A stretch of DNA of 64,000 nucleotides from Nitrosospira sp. Is2 (GTDB lineage: Bacteria; Pseudomonadota; Gammaproteobacteria; Burkholderiales; Nitrosomonadaceae): the NCBI RefSeq assembly GCF_033095785.1, contig NZ_CP137134.1, forward strand, positions 1 through 64,000, read 5' to 3'. Position numbers and translations under genes: made by a program. Every line of letters starts with the position of its first letter. The stretch's first letter is position 1. Below, piece after piece: positions 18,497-27,678 of the stretch. The notes below the pieces were generated by a model that was given only the letters and a program-made list of their open reading frames with translations, was not told the origin of the DNA and made no database searches.

Positions 18497-18520
18497 GGGC
18501 CAGCCTGGCGGCCCCCGACC

Positions 18521-19297
18521 ATGCCCCGCCCGCTACGGATTGGCCTGTCGCCACGAATCCTGCATAACCCCCCGCCCGAACTCGGCTTTCGCAACAAGAC
18601 CCTGCAATACCTCGAGCAGACGGTCGCGCACTGGATCATGCGGCGCGGCGCGCTGGTATTCATGTTGCCGGCGATAGAAACCGGGGGGGTTGAACGCTCC
18701 AAGGTACGCATCAGTGACTATGTCAGGGAAATAGACGGCCTGGTTCTGCAAGGAGGTGCGGACGTAAGCCCCGTCTCATACGGCGAAACGCCGGTGCGGC
18801 CCGAATGGTCCGGCGACCGGGTGCGCGATCTCTATGAAATGGAGCTTTTCTGGGAATGCGTGGTGCAGTCAAAGCCTGTGCTGGGCATCTGCCGCGGGCT
18901 GCAGCTGATCAACGTCGCGCTGGGCGGAACCCTCTACCAGGATATCGTTACCGAAAATCCCGACGCCATGGCGCATGTGGACGCAGACTTGTACGACCAG
19001 CACCGGCACACGGTCCTGATCGAGGAGAACTCGCGCCTGGCGAAGCTATACGGAGACCAGCATCAGCATCTGGTCAACAGTATCCATCATCAGGCGATCA
19101 AGCGGCTTGGACGCGACTCCGTGGTCGAGGCTGTTTCCGCAAGCGACGGCATTATCGAGGCAATACGCATGCGCGGCCAATCCTATGTGACCGGCTTTCA
19201 ATGGCATCCCGAGTTTCACGGCCTGGGCAGCGAACTGCTTGATTCCGGACCCATCCTGGACGACTTTCTTGCCGCTGCGGAAAAGCAGCGCAAGTGA
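18521..19297 (+). CDS. PuuD-like gamma-glutamyl-gamma-aminobutyrate hydrolase family protein (class I glutamine amidotransferase fold)
   Basis: 258 residues with the class I amidotransferase triad: Cys124 in LGICRGLQLINVALGGTLYQ, and His229 plus Glu231 in GFQWHPEF. Members such as PuuD hydrolyse gamma-glutamyl bonds in small molecules. It is the third gene of the antiporter-ligase-hydrolase operon. No polyamine catabolism genes (puuA-C) are nearby, so gamma-glutamyl-GABA is unlikely to be the only substrate. Confidence 0.88.
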   Translation: MPRPLRIGLSPRILHNPPPELGFRNKTLQYLEQTVAHWIMRRGALVFMLPAIETGGVERSKVRISDYVREIDGLVLQGGADVSPVSYGETPVRPEWSGDRVRDLYEMELFWECVVQSKPVLGICRGLQLINVALGGTLYQDIVTENPDAMAHVDADLYDQHRHTVLIEENSRLAKLYGDQHQHLVNSIHHQAIKRLGRDSVVEAVSASDGIIEAIRMRGQSYVTGFQWHPEFHGLGSELLDSGPILDDFLAAAEKQRK

Positions 19298-19398
19298 ACC
19301 AGGCACGCCGGTTATCAATGGACCCGCATACAGAACAGAACACCGGAAGTCCTCCGATGACCTTTTTTGAAATCGCTCCCGTTGAACGCTATGGAACT

Positions 19399-19489
19399 CG
19401 CAGGTTGGATTAGCACAGTATAATCCGACAGCACGACGCTCATGCGCCCGAGAGCGGCGTCGAGTTATGCTGCGCCAGCCCAACCTGCG
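19399..19489. repeat. imperfect palindromic interspersed repeat
   Basis: CGCAGGTTGG (19399-19408) pairs perfectly with CCAACCTGCG (19480-19489), and complementarity continues with a few mismatches about 25 bases inward (ATTAGCACAGTATAAT against its partner arm). It resembles the widely dispersed bacterial palindromes with GTAGGTTGG-type ends and GCGTAATCC-like inner parts. It starts about 100 bases after the hydrolase gene and could fold in its transcript. Confidence 0.6.
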
Positions 19490-19882
19490 TTTCTGCGTTT
19501 TTCTGGCAAATTTCCTGTTAACTTAGCTTGCGAGGCGCAAAAAGCGAGGGTCATAAAGCGACAAAATTTGCAACTTGTAATTTATCGTCTATAAAGAGTT
19601 GACTACACCTGTTTTCTCGATAAATGGTGGCTTCCGGGAAGAGCAAGGAATAGGAAAAACCAGCAGTAAGCGAAAATGTTGTTCCGACGTGACACAAGAT
19701 TCTTCGCTATTTAGAAATCTTTGTACTATAAATCCAAGGCAGCGTGCATGACATGGGTTGGAGCTATTACCGAAACTTGTGTATGACGAGTAATTGGACG
19801 ATTCGTGGTTGCATCAAGGAATCGCCGCCTGATCGTGCGGGCGGATTGAATTAGGCGAATAAATAGACTAAGAGGGGGAAAT

Positions 19883-19927
19883 ATGGGGCTAAACCGGCAA
19901 TTGCCGGACACATTAGAAGGTAGCTAA
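19883..19927 (+). other. possible 14-codon reading frame with strong ribosome binding site
   Basis: ATG at 19883 follows AGAGGGGGA by four to five bases and encodes MGLNRQLPDTLEGS, then TAA at 19925-19927. The stop lies inside the right arm of the perfect hairpin at 19904-19936. It may be a leader peptide, a small protein, or chance. No similarity is claimed. Confidence 0.25.
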
Positions 19928-19936
19928 TGTGTCCGG
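19904..19936. other. perfect 13-bp hairpin
   Basis: CCGGACACATTAG (19904-19916), loop AAGGTAG, CTAATGTGTCCGG (19924-19936). There is no T-tract after it. It may be a transcript structure, an operator, or an end of a mobile element. Confidence 0.6.
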
Positions 19937-20210
19937 TCAGTCGGTTATCCGCGGGAATGACCTGCTCTTGTTTATTGGCTTCATTACGTCGAGTGCGATC
20001 CTTGAAAAAAGGAGCGGACTTCTGACGAAGCAATCAGTGAACAGGTGATTGGTTCCTGAAGAGAACAGAGGCGGACGTGCCTGTGCATGGGACGCACCTC
20101 CCCACCTGATTTTTGGATGCCTCCTCTTACAAGTTAAGGGATGAGAATTTCCGCTTCTGTGTTGCGGAATCGGCCACTAGCCAGCGTTAAAACGCGCACA
20201 TTTGCTTGCG

Positions 20211-20519
20211 CTAACCCTGGCGCCTATTGCCGTCCTTACCCTTGCCCTCATTGAGCGCAGCCTTAAATGCCGCACCCGGTTTGAATATAGCAACCTTGGA
20301 GGCCGCAATCGCGAGTTCTTCCCCTGTCTTGGGATTTCGGCCAGTACGGGCAGAACGCTCGCGTATTCCGAAGGAACCAAAACCGGGTAGCGATAAGGAG
20401 TCCCCTTTTTTCAGGGCATCCGAAATAACCTCGATCAGCGCAACAATAGCGCGTTCCGCATCGACTTTGCGAAAGCCGGTTTTAGCGGCCATCGCATCAA
20501 TAAGTTCTTTTTTATTCAT
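20211..20519 (-). CDS. HU-family nucleoid protein
   Basis: 102 residues with the full HU/IHF fold: MNKKELIDAMAAKTGFRK, the helical body VALIEVISDALKKGDSLSLP, GFGSFGIRERSARTGRNPKT with the DNA-minor-groove arm, and FKPGAAFKAALN. The extra 10 residues at the end (GKGKDGNRRQG) are basic. It bends DNA non-specifically in the nucleoid; the arm sequence is closer to HU than to IHF. It is monocistronic, on the same strand as but 383 bases beyond thrC. Confidence 0.93.
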   Translation of the reverse strand: MNKKELIDAMAAKTGFRKVDAERAIVALIEVISDALKKGDSLSLPGFGSFGIRERSARTGRNPKTGEELAIAASKVAIFKPGAAFKAALNEGKGKDGNRRQG

Positions 20520-20902
20520 GACTTTGACGAACCTGTTTCATTGTAATGGGCCTTTCAGCTTACGCGCTTGACGAGTGAGAGCAATAGTCTCAAAGTGCTA
20601 TCCTGCCTGGTAGCACCGCCAGTGTTCGGGCTGCTGTGAAAAGCGCGAATTATCAGGCGGAAAATTCGCAAAATAATCCCCATGCAATCGCCCTCGTGAA
20701 GGCGAGAAGTGCCCCCGATTCGGGTGGCATGAATAACTTTTATCGGTAACTTTTATCGCAAGGTTTAGGCCGGGAGGAAATCGATACGGGCGGAGAAGGT
20801 CCGGGGGGATCAGGGACGAGCGACGAGATCAACGAAGGCAGGAAGGCCAAGGCAGGAAGGTGTCGCAAGGCAGAGCGGGAAGCCGGGAAAGTACAGCTCC
20901 CT
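20520..20902. other. intergenic stretch with a short tandem repeat
   Basis: Between thrC and the HU gene on the minus strand. It holds TAACTTTTATCG twice (20734-20745 and 20747-20758, period 13) and GC-rich sequence next to thrC. No gene is supported. Confidence 0.5.
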
Positions 20903-22318
20903 CTAATCCTGGCGGGCCTGCTCGGCAATAAATGCCTTCACCACATCCGGATCGGCATTCATGACCACGTACCGTTGCGGCAGGTCTTCGATATTCTCAT
21001 AGCCGGCGGGACGGGCGGGTTCACTTCCGATAGCCTCGACAATGCTCTCGGAAAACTTCACCGGGAGGGCGGTTTCGAGGCAGACCAGCGGCACGCCGGC
21101 CTCACGATGCTCCAACCCCACTTTCAAACCGTCGGCGGTATGCGGATCTACCAGCAGCCCATATGTTTCGTGTACCTTGCGTATCATCTCTACCCGGGCC
21201 GAATGGCTGCTGGTTCCGGACACCATCCCAAAATCATTCATTCTCTCCCATAAGGGGGTTCCGGCAAGATCAAAGGCCCCACCCGCGTCCACCACGTCCC
21301 ATAATTCTTTTACCCTTGCCGCGTCCCGTCCCGTCAGGTCGAAAATGAAGCGCTCGAAGTTCGACGCTTTCGAAATATCCATTGAGGGACTGCTGGTGTG
21401 CAGTGTTTCGGCGGTTTCCCGGGGGCGATAGCGACCCGTCCTGAAGAATTCATCCAGCACATCGTTTTCGTTGGTGGCAAGAATCAGGTTCCTGATGGGC
21501 AATCCCATCATACGGGCAACATGCCCCGCGCAGATATTGCCGAAATTGCCCGATGGCACGGAAAAGGACACCTGTTCCTCGTTTGAGCGGGTCGCGGCAA
21601 AATAACCTTTGAAATAATAGACAATCTGCGCTGCAATCCTTGCCCAGTTGATCGAATTGACGGTGCCAATGCGGTACTTCTGCTTGAAGACAATATCATT
21701 GCTGGTTGCTTTGACGATATCCTGGCAGTCGTCGAATACCCCCCGAATGGCGATATTGAAAATGTTCGGGTCTTGCAGGGAAAACATCTGCGCGGTCTGG
21801 AAGGGGCTCATCTTGCCTTGCGGCGACAGCATGAATACGCGAATGCTGCGCTTGCCGCGCATGGCGTGTTCCGCGCTTGGACCCGTATCCCCGGATGTCG
21901 CGCCCAGGATGTTCAGGCGCTCTCCTGTTTTTTCGAGGGCATATTCGAACAGGTTGCCCAGCAGTTGCATGGCGATATCCTTGAACGCCAGCGTCGGGCC
22001 ATACGACAACCCGAGGATATGCAACCCCGGCTCCAGCGTTTTGAGCGGCGTGATTTCGTCGCTTTGAAACGCTTCCGCGCTATAGGTACGCGCGATCATG
22101 TCGCGCAGGTCATCCGTGGGGATATCGTCCGCAAACCGGGAAATGATCTCGAACGCAAGTTCCGCGTAACTCAGGCCGCGCAGTCTGGCCAGCCCGGCCG
22201 CATCGATTTGCGGATAGGTTTCGGGCATGGCAAGCCCGCCATCGGGCGCGAGCCCGCCCAGCAGGATTTGGGAAAACTTCTTTGGCGGCATTCCGCCGCG
22301 AGTGGAAATGTAGCGCAT
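20903..22318 (-). CDS. thrC: threonine synthase
   Basis: 471 residues from MRYISTRGG, chosen because family members start at this motif; an upstream ATG at 22369 lacks a ribosome binding site. The enzyme converts O-phosphohomoserine to threonine with pyridoxal phosphate. The cofactor lysine is Lys113 in TLAFKDIAMQLLGN, and the phosphate-binding and glycine-rich segments (ATSGDTGPSAEHAM; SVPSGNFGNICAG) are present, as in the long type of threonine synthase of proteobacteria and yeast. It is the last gene of the alaA-hom-thrC cluster, 196 bases after hom. Confidence 0.96.
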   Translation of the reverse strand: MRYISTRGGMPPKKFSQILLGGLAPDGGLAMPETYPQIDAAGLARLRGLSYAELAFEIISRFADDIPTDDLRDMIARTYSAEAFQSDEITPLKTLEPGLHILGLSYGPTLAFKDIAMQLLGNLFEYALEKTGERLNILGATSGDTGPSAEHAMRGKRSIRVFMLSPQGKMSPFQTAQMFSLQDPNIFNIAIRGVFDDCQDIVKATSNDIVFKQKYRIGTVNSINWARIAAQIVYYFKGYFAATRSNEEQVSFSVPSGNFGNICAGHVARMMGLPIRNLILATNENDVLDEFFRTGRYRPRETAETLHTSSPSMDISKASNFERFIFDLTGRDAARVKELWDVVDAGGAFDLAGTPLWERMNDFGMVSGTSSHSARVEMIRKVHETYGLLVDPHTADGLKVGLEHREAGVPLVCLETALPVKFSESIVEAIGSEPARPAGYENIEDLPQRYVVMNADPDVVKAFIAEQARQD

Positions 22319-22514
22319 TCGTTCACCGTCAAGGAATACAGAATGTTCTTTAACTGAAAAAAATTGCATGGCGGCAGCGTTTTGGCTCGCTCCCCCAGGC
22401 TTTCCTAAAGGCCTTTCATGAAGGCTGTTATTGGGCCGGGCCGCCGTTGAAGCCGTTTCAAAAGATTACAGGGCCTCCCCGCGACTCGGCGGCCAAATGT
22501 GTCCAGTGCCGCCA

Positions 22515-23831
22515 TTATTTGCTGTTCAAGTGTTCCAGCCGAATTCGGGTTACCTTGCCGGTCATCGTCGGCAGCTTCGTGATTTTGGCGATGGCCGCAT
22601 TAATGTGTTTTTCGAGCGTCACGTGGGTGAGCATGATGATATCGACCTGTTCTTCCCCTTCACTTGGCTCTTTCTGCACCATGGCTTCGATGGAAATGCC
22701 CAGGTCCGCAAGTATGCGCGCGATATCCGCGAGCGCCCCCGGCTTGTCCAGGACCCGCAGCCGCAAGTAATAGGAAGTCTCCACTTCCTCCATCGGCAGG
22801 ATCGGCGTATCCGATAACAGGTCGGGCTGGAACGCGAGATGGGGAACGCGGTGCTTGGGATCCGCAGTATGCATGCGGGTCACATCCACGAGATCGGCCA
22901 CGACTGCGCTGCCGGTCGGTTCCGCACCCGCGCCCGCGCCATAATAGAGCGTTGCGCCCACTGCATCGCCTTTTACCACGACCGCGTTCATCACGCCCTC
23001 GACATTAGCGATCAGCCGCCGGGCCGGAATGAGTGTTGGATGAACCCGAAGTTCGATTCCCCCCGGCGTGCGGCGGGTAAGGCCCAGCAGCTTGATGCGG
23101 TAGCCCAGTTCCTCGGCATAACGGATATCTTCGCGCGTCAGTCTGGCGATGCCTTCGGTATAGACTTTCTCGAACTGCATGGGAATGCCGAAGGCAATCG
23201 AAGCCATGATAGTAAGCTTGTGCGCGGCATCGATGCCTTCGATATCGAAGGTCGGATCGACCTCGGCATACCCCAGCTTTTGCGCCTGCTTCAGCGCGGT
23301 ATCAAAAGTCAGACCTTTGTCGCGCATTTCGGAAAGAATGAAATTGCTGGTGCCGTTGATGATTCCGGCAATCCATTCGATGCGGTTTGCCGTCAATCCC
23401 TCGCGCAGCGCCTTGATGATGGGGATGCCGCCCGCGACCGCCGCCTCGAACGCAACCATGACCCCCTTTTTCTGCGCCGCGGCGAAGATCTCGGTGCCGT
23501 GCGAGGCCAGCAAAGCCTTATTCGCGGTAATGACGTGTTTGCCGTTGTCGATGGCCTTCAGTATCAGTTCCTTTGCAACGGTGTAGCCGCCGATCAACTC
23601 GACCACGATATCGATATTCGGGTCCGACACAACCTCATTGGCATCGGCCGTGACAATCACGCCTTCGCCCGCGAGCTGGCGCGCCTTCTCCACGTCGCGA
23701 TCCGCGATCATGCGGATGACAATGCCTCTGCCGGCCCGGCGCGTAATTTCTTCCTGGTTGCGTTCGAGGACGGCATACGTACCGCCGCCGACAGTGCCGA
23801 TGCCTATTAGTCCTACATTGATGGGTTTCAT
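22515..23831 (-). CDS. hom: homoserine dehydrogenase
   Basis: 438 residues: N-terminal NAD(P)-binding GLIGIGTVGGGTYAVL, central catalytic region with GIINGTSNFIL and GYAEVDPTFDIEGIDAAHK, and a C-terminal ACT domain (SYYLRLRVLDKPGALADIAR) that usually gives feedback inhibition by threonine. It makes homoserine from aspartate semialdehyde in the cytosol. It is monofunctional, without an aspartokinase domain. Flanked by alaA (115 bases before) and thrC (after) in the same direction, an arrangement known in betaproteobacteria. Confidence 0.96.
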   Translation of the reverse strand: MKPINVGLIGIGTVGGGTYAVLERNQEEITRRAGRGIVIRMIADRDVEKARQLAGEGVIVTADANEVVSDPNIDIVVELIGGYTVAKELILKAIDNGKHVITANKALLASHGTEIFAAAQKKGVMVAFEAAVAGGIPIIKALREGLTANRIEWIAGIINGTSNFILSEMRDKGLTFDTALKQAQKLGYAEVDPTFDIEGIDAAHKLTIMASIAFGIPMQFEKVYTEGIARLTREDIRYAEELGYRIKLLGLTRRTPGGIELRVHPTLIPARRLIANVEGVMNAVVVKGDAVGATLYYGAGAGAEPTGSAVVADLVDVTRMHTADPKHRVPHLAFQPDLLSDTPILPMEEVETSYYLRLRVLDKPGALADIARILADLGISIEAMVQKEPSEGEEQVDIIMLTHVTLEKHINAAIAKITKLPTMTGKVTRIRLEHLNSK

Positions 23832-23946
23832 AGCGTGAGTAATATTATTATTCAGATAAATCGGTTGATTGGCTGGGAGGCAGCGTTTTCATTTCCCTCC
23901 GCCATGCTTTTGTCCGCTCTCACGTCCCGCAAGTCCGTCACGATTC

Positions 23947-25173
23947 TCAGGTACGGTGCCGCTTGCGGTACCGCCCGAGAAAATCGGCGACGCGGCCCAG
24001 CGCTTCGGTAAGGTCATCGCTGTTAGGCAGGAAGACGACGCGGAAATGATCCGGTCGCGGCCAGTTGAACCCGCTTCCCTGCACCACCAGCACCTTTTCT
24101 TCCAGAAGCAGATCCAGCACGAACTGCTCGTCGTCCTCGATCGGATACATTTTTGGATCGAGACACGGGAATAAATACATCGCCGCGCTGGGCTTGACGC
24201 AGGAAACTCCGGGAATATCCGTCAGCAGTTTCCAGGCGAGATCGCGCTGCCGCATGAGCCGCCCGGTGGGCAGGACAAGATCGTTAATGCTCTGGTATCC
24301 GCCCAGTGCGGTCTGGATGCCGAATTGCGATGGAACATTCGCACACAGGCGCATCGAAGCCAGCATGGTGAGTCCGGCAATGTAGTCGCGGGCATATTGT
24401 TTTGTTCCTGAAACCACCGCCCAGCCGGAACGGAAACCGGCGGCGCGATAGTTCTTGGACAAACCGTTCAGGGTGACAAATAGCACGTCATCCGCCAGCG
24501 AGGCGATCGATGTGTGCTCAGCGCCGTCGTACAGTACTTTATCGTAGATTTCGTCCGCATAAACGATCAACTGATGCTGGCGGGCGATCTCGATGATTTC
24601 GAGCAGCATCTCGTCCGGATAAAGCGCCCCGGTCGGATTATTCGGGTTAATGATGGCGATTGCGCGAGTGTTCGAATTGACCTTCGAGCGGATATCGTCG
24701 AGGTCGGGGAGCCAGCCGGACTGTTCATCGCAAACATAGTGCCGCGCCGTGCCTCCCGCGAGCACCACGGCCGCCGTCCATAGCGGATAGTCGGGGGAAG
24801 GAACCAGTACCTCATCGCCAGTATTAAGAAGCGCCTGCATGGCCATCACAATCAGCTCGGAAACACCGTTGCCGATGTAAATGTCCTCCATCCGCACGTC
24901 CTTGACGCGCTTCTGCTGCGTGTAGTGCATGATCGCCTTGCGCGCCGCGAAAAGACCCTTCGAGTCGCAATAGCCCGATGCGGCGGAAAGGTTATGAATC
25001 ACATCCTGCAGGATCTCCTCCGGCGCGTCGAAACCGAAAGACGCGGGGTTGCCGATATTCAGCTTGATGATGTATTGCCCTTCCTCCTCCATTTGCCGGG
25101 CACGGTCGAGCACCGGCCCGCGGATGTCATAACAGACATTCGCCAGCTTGCTGGATTTCAGGATGGGCCGCAT
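23947..25173 (-). CDS. alaA: AlaA-like glutamate-pyruvate aminotransferase
   Basis: 408 residues from MRPILKSSKLANVCYDIRGP, a start shared with E. coli AlaA. This class I PLP enzyme makes alanine from pyruvate and glutamate. Conserved parts include IGNPASFGFDAPEEIL, INPNNPTGALYP, YADEIYDKVLYD, and the cofactor lysine in LNGLSKNYRAAGFRSGW. No Shine-Dalgarno motif is obvious before the start. The leader contains four tandem 8-bp repeats. Placement before hom and thrC suggests coordinated amino-acid synthesis. Confidence 0.92.
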   Translation of the reverse strand: MRPILKSSKLANVCYDIRGPVLDRARQMEEEGQYIIKLNIGNPASFGFDAPEEILQDVIHNLSAASGYCDSKGLFAARKAIMHYTQQKRVKDVRMEDIYIGNGVSELIVMAMQALLNTGDEVLVPSPDYPLWTAAVVLAGGTARHYVCDEQSGWLPDLDDIRSKVNSNTRAIAIINPNNPTGALYPDEMLLEIIEIARQHQLIVYADEIYDKVLYDGAEHTSIASLADDVLFVTLNGLSKNYRAAGFRSGWAVVSGTKQYARDYIAGLTMLASMRLCANVPSQFGIQTALGGYQSINDLVLPTGRLMRQRDLAWKLLTDIPGVSCVKPSAAMYLFPCLDPKMYPIEDDEQFVLDLLLEEKVLVVQGSGFNWPRPDHFRVVFLPNSDDLTEALGRVADFLGRYRKRHRT

Positions 25174-25183
25174 GGATGGGAAA

Positions 25184-25215
25184 GCGTGATCGCGTGATCG
25201 CGTAGTCGCGTAATG
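25184..25215. repeat. tandem 8-bp repeat in the alaA leader
   Basis: GCGTGATC (25184-25191), GCGTGATC (25192-25199), GCGTAGTC (25200-25207) and GCGTAATG (25208-25215) follow without gaps. The array begins 10 bases upstream of the alaA start codon, where the ribosome would bind. The copy number could vary by slippage and affect translation. Confidence 0.7.
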
Positions 25216-25425
25216 GGATAGGGTGCCGGTAATGCCAGTCAAGCGCCGGTAGGAATAACCAGTGACGGATTTTTACCGCTTAGGATCTCGCGGCTCGTCC
25301 GTCAATCAGGAAAATGCTACTTTTTCCGCCCTTGTTTACACTTGAGCAGGCACAAAAACTTTATCACGGCACGAAAAAGATGTAATGTTACCCGACCAGC
25401 CAACCTGCCGCAAATGGAGCCTTGA

Positions 25426-25794
25426 TTGAAGCTGCATCTTTCCGGAATGACCGGACAGAATATGTTCACCGGCTATGGGGCCGGGCATGTCATTATCAAC
25501 CACCAGCGTTACGAGCACAGCCTGATCGTATTGCCTGACCGCATCATCGAAAACTGGGATGCGACCGCCTTCGAGGACGTCACGGCGGAACACTTCGACT
25601 TCGTGAAGTCGCTGCAACCGGAAATGGTGTTGTTCGGCACCGGGGCCACGCTGCGTTTTCCGCACCCGCGGCTGACCCGGAGCCTGATCCAGGCGGGCAT
25701 CGGCGTAGACGTGATGGATACCGCGGCCGCCTGCCGCACCTACAATATCCTCACCGCGGAAGGGCGGCGGGTTGCGGCGGCGCTGCTGATCTAG
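25426..25794 (+). CDS. Mth938-like domain protein
   Basis: 122 residues with the Mth938/DUF498 fold: MKLHLSGMTGQNMFTGYGAG, then RYEHSLIVLPDRII, and the conserved LFGTGATLRFPHPRL followed by GIGVDVMDTAAACRTYNIL and AEGRRVAAALL. The start is a TTG with GGAG six bases upstream. The function is unknown; homologues occur in mitochondrial complex I assembly (NDUFAF3) and in bacteria. It is divergent from alaA. Confidence 0.88.
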   Translation: MKLHLSGMTGQNMFTGYGAGHVIINHQRYEHSLIVLPDRIIENWDATAFEDVTAEHFDFVKSLQPEMVLFGTGATLRFPHPRLTRSLIQAGIGVDVMDTAAACRTYNILTAEGRRVAAALLI

Positions 25795-25862
25795 CCTCTT
25801 GCCGCATTACTCGGTACGCTGCGCGCTAATCTGGCGGCCGGTCGGGTGGGCTATTCCTGCGT

Positions 25863-27107
25863 CTATTCCTTCGTACCTTCGCGCGTCGGCAGGGATGAGA
25901 ATAACTCATTCCGCACCCGTTCGCGCCAGCTTTCAACCCACCCCGGCAGATCCGCGGGCAACATGGGACGCGACATAAAATTTCCCTGGGCCAAGTCACA
26001 CCCGGTGCTGCGCAGAAGCTCCCAGTCGTTGCGATCCTGAACGCCTTCCGCCACCACTTCCATTCCCAGCTGCCGTGCCAGGGACAAGCTCGCGTCATAC
26101 ATGGCGCGCAGGGTCTCATCTGCCCATGCGCCGTGCACGAAGCCCTGGTCGATCTTCAGTTCATCGAACGGAATATCCCTCAGCTGAGCCAGCGAAGAGT
26201 GCCCGGTGCCGAAATCGTCGATGGACAGACGGAAGCGCTTCAGGCGCAGCCGGGTGAGGATCTCCAGCGGAGCGCGCGTGTCCTGCATCAGCTTTGTTTC
26301 CGTCACTTCCAGCACGATGCCCTGCGGCGCGATACCGGCTTCTGCCGTCAGCTCAGCGACAAAATTGAGAAAGTCCAGGGATGCCAGATTATCCATGGAC
26401 ACGTTCACCGCGACCCGCAAGGGTAGCTGCGCCTCGCGCCAGATTTTCGTCTGCTCGATCGCCCCGGCGAATACCACCCGTGTGAGAGCGTCGATCAGGC
26501 CCCCGGCTTCGGCCACATTGATGAACTGATCCGGAAAAACGATACCATCGACCGGATGCCTCCATCTCACCAGCGTCTCGACGCCGACCACGTCGCCGGT
26601 GGCAACCGACACCTTGGGCTGGTAATAATTGATCAGCTCGCCGTTGTCGATCGCGGCCCGCAACTCATCCACGCTATATGCTTTTTTCGCCGGTCCACCG
26701 GTACTGGTTGCGGAAGGGACCCATGTCTCGACCAGTGCGGCCAGGGCCTCAGGCTTGACCGGCTTATGCAGGTAACCAAGTATGGGAATATGATGGGCCT
26801 GAACCAGTTTCTCGGCGGTTCGCAGCATGCGCTCATCTTCCCCGCTGACCAGAATGAGGCTGCCCTGGTAGTGCAGCCCGACCAGGTGCCTCACGAACTC
26901 GATCCCATCCATTTTGGGCATGTTAAGGTCCAGCAGGATCACATCCGGCCCCCCCTGCAGGCCGGCAATCCGGTCCAGCGCAGCCTGCCCGCTGTCGCAC
27001 AGCGTGACATTGGTAAAGCCCGCGTTTACGAGCACGCGCCTCAGCAGCTTCAGCATGAAGGACTCATCGTCCAGTACCAGAATTCTGATTTCCGATCTTT
27101 CAACCAT
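25863..27107 (-). CDS. response regulator with EAL phosphodiesterase domain
   Basis: 414 residues. An N-terminal receiver domain (1-125) has the phosphoacceptor Asp60 in VILLDLNMPKMDG and the switch Lys in YLHKPVKP. A C-terminal EAL domain (about 140-400) has ETL in place of EAL but keeps the expected catalytic and metal residues in VNVSMDN, LEVTETKL, IDDFGTGHSSLAQL, ELKIDQGFV and VVAEGVQD. It is therefore probably an active c-di-GMP phosphodiesterase controlled by phosphorylation. The hybrid kinase encoded 570 bases upstream on the same strand is a candidate partner, with a small VOC gene in between. Confidence 0.9.
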   Translation of the reverse strand: MVERSEIRILVLDDESFMLKLLRRVLVNAGFTNVTLCDSGQAALDRIAGLQGGPDVILLDLNMPKMDGIEFVRHLVGLHYQGSLILVSGEDERMLRTAEKLVQAHHIPILGYLHKPVKPEALAALVETWVPSATSTGGPAKKAYSVDELRAAIDNGELINYYQPKVSVATGDVVGVETLVRWRHPVDGIVFPDQFINVAEAGGLIDALTRVVFAGAIEQTKIWREAQLPLRVAVNVSMDNLASLDFLNFVAELTAEAGIAPQGIVLEVTETKLMQDTRAPLEILTRLRLKRFRLSIDDFGTGHSSLAQLRDIPFDELKIDQGFVHGAWADETLRAMYDASLSLARQLGMEVVAEGVQDRNDWELLRSTGCDLAQGNFMSRPMLPADLPGWVESWRERVRNELFSSLPTREGTKE

Positions 27108-27163
27108 TGCTTTTATCGCCTGAATTACGCCGACCGCGAAGCGACTTCGGCTTGAATGAATTA

Positions 27164-27559
27164 TTAGACGGCCTGGTTGAGCTGCCAGGAAACACCAAAG
27201 CGGTCACTTACCCAACCAAACCGCTGGCTAAAACCATAGTTGCCCAGCGGCATAAAAACCTTGCCTTCATCAGACAGTATGTCAAATGCACGGTCAAGCT
27301 CCTCTTCAGTAGAGAATTCCACAAAAATTGAGCTTGAAGGTGTAAACGTAAAATCATGTTTGACGGGACTATCCGAACACATGAACTCGCCGCCACAGAG
27401 AGCAAAAACTGCGACTTTGACTGTATGGACAGGGCCGGGCTCGCCTTGCCCGTAGCGCTCAACGCGCATAATGCGGGAATCAGGGAGAGTGGCGACGTAC
27501 AGATCCATCGCGGCTTGCGCGTTGCCCGTAAACATCAGGAACGGCCTGGCAGTTGCCAT
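27164..27559 (-). CDS. PhnB-like VOC-family protein
   Basis: 131 residues from the ATG at 27559. The fold is that of glyoxalase/bleomycin-resistance (VOC) proteins of the PhnB/3-demethylubiquinone-methyltransferase-like type: RPFLMFTGNAQAAMDLYVAT, GQGEPGPVHTVKVAVFALCG, STEEELDRAFDILSDEG and GFSQRFGWVSDRFGVSWQLN. Function is not defined. It sits between two signalling genes on the same strand but shares no obvious role with them. Confidence 0.85.
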   Translation of the reverse strand: MATARPFLMFTGNAQAAMDLYVATLPDSRIMRVERYGQGEPGPVHTVKVAVFALCGGEFMCSDSPVKHDFTFTPSSSIFVEFSTEEELDRAFDILSDEGKVFMPLGNYGFSQRFGWVSDRFGVSWQLNQAV

Positions 27560-27678
27560 CAAGTACCCCCAGAAGTCGATTGCCGACTCACTTTATGTTA
27601 TTCGTTGACAGGAAAAAACCGCGATGCACCTGGTGGAAGCACGGTGGGACCCGCGTCCGACCCTACCGAGAATGCCTA

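Larger units (their letters stand above)
19298..20210. other. 913-bp region without a conventional gene
   Basis: It contains a 91-bp imperfect palindrome (19399-19489), a promoter-like TTGACT-N16-TAAATG near 19600, a possible very short reading frame with a good ribosome binding site (19883-19927), and a 13-bp perfect hairpin overlapping its end. A 60-codon minus-strand frame at 19851-20033 has no recognisable similarity and is not called. This could be a site for small RNAs or a relic of a mobile sequence. Confidence 0.5.

Noticed and set aside
19851..20033. 60-codon minus-strand frame in the 19.3-20.2 kb gap
   Set aside because: It has no ribosome binding site and no recognisable domain; it crosses the perfect hairpin at 19904-19936.
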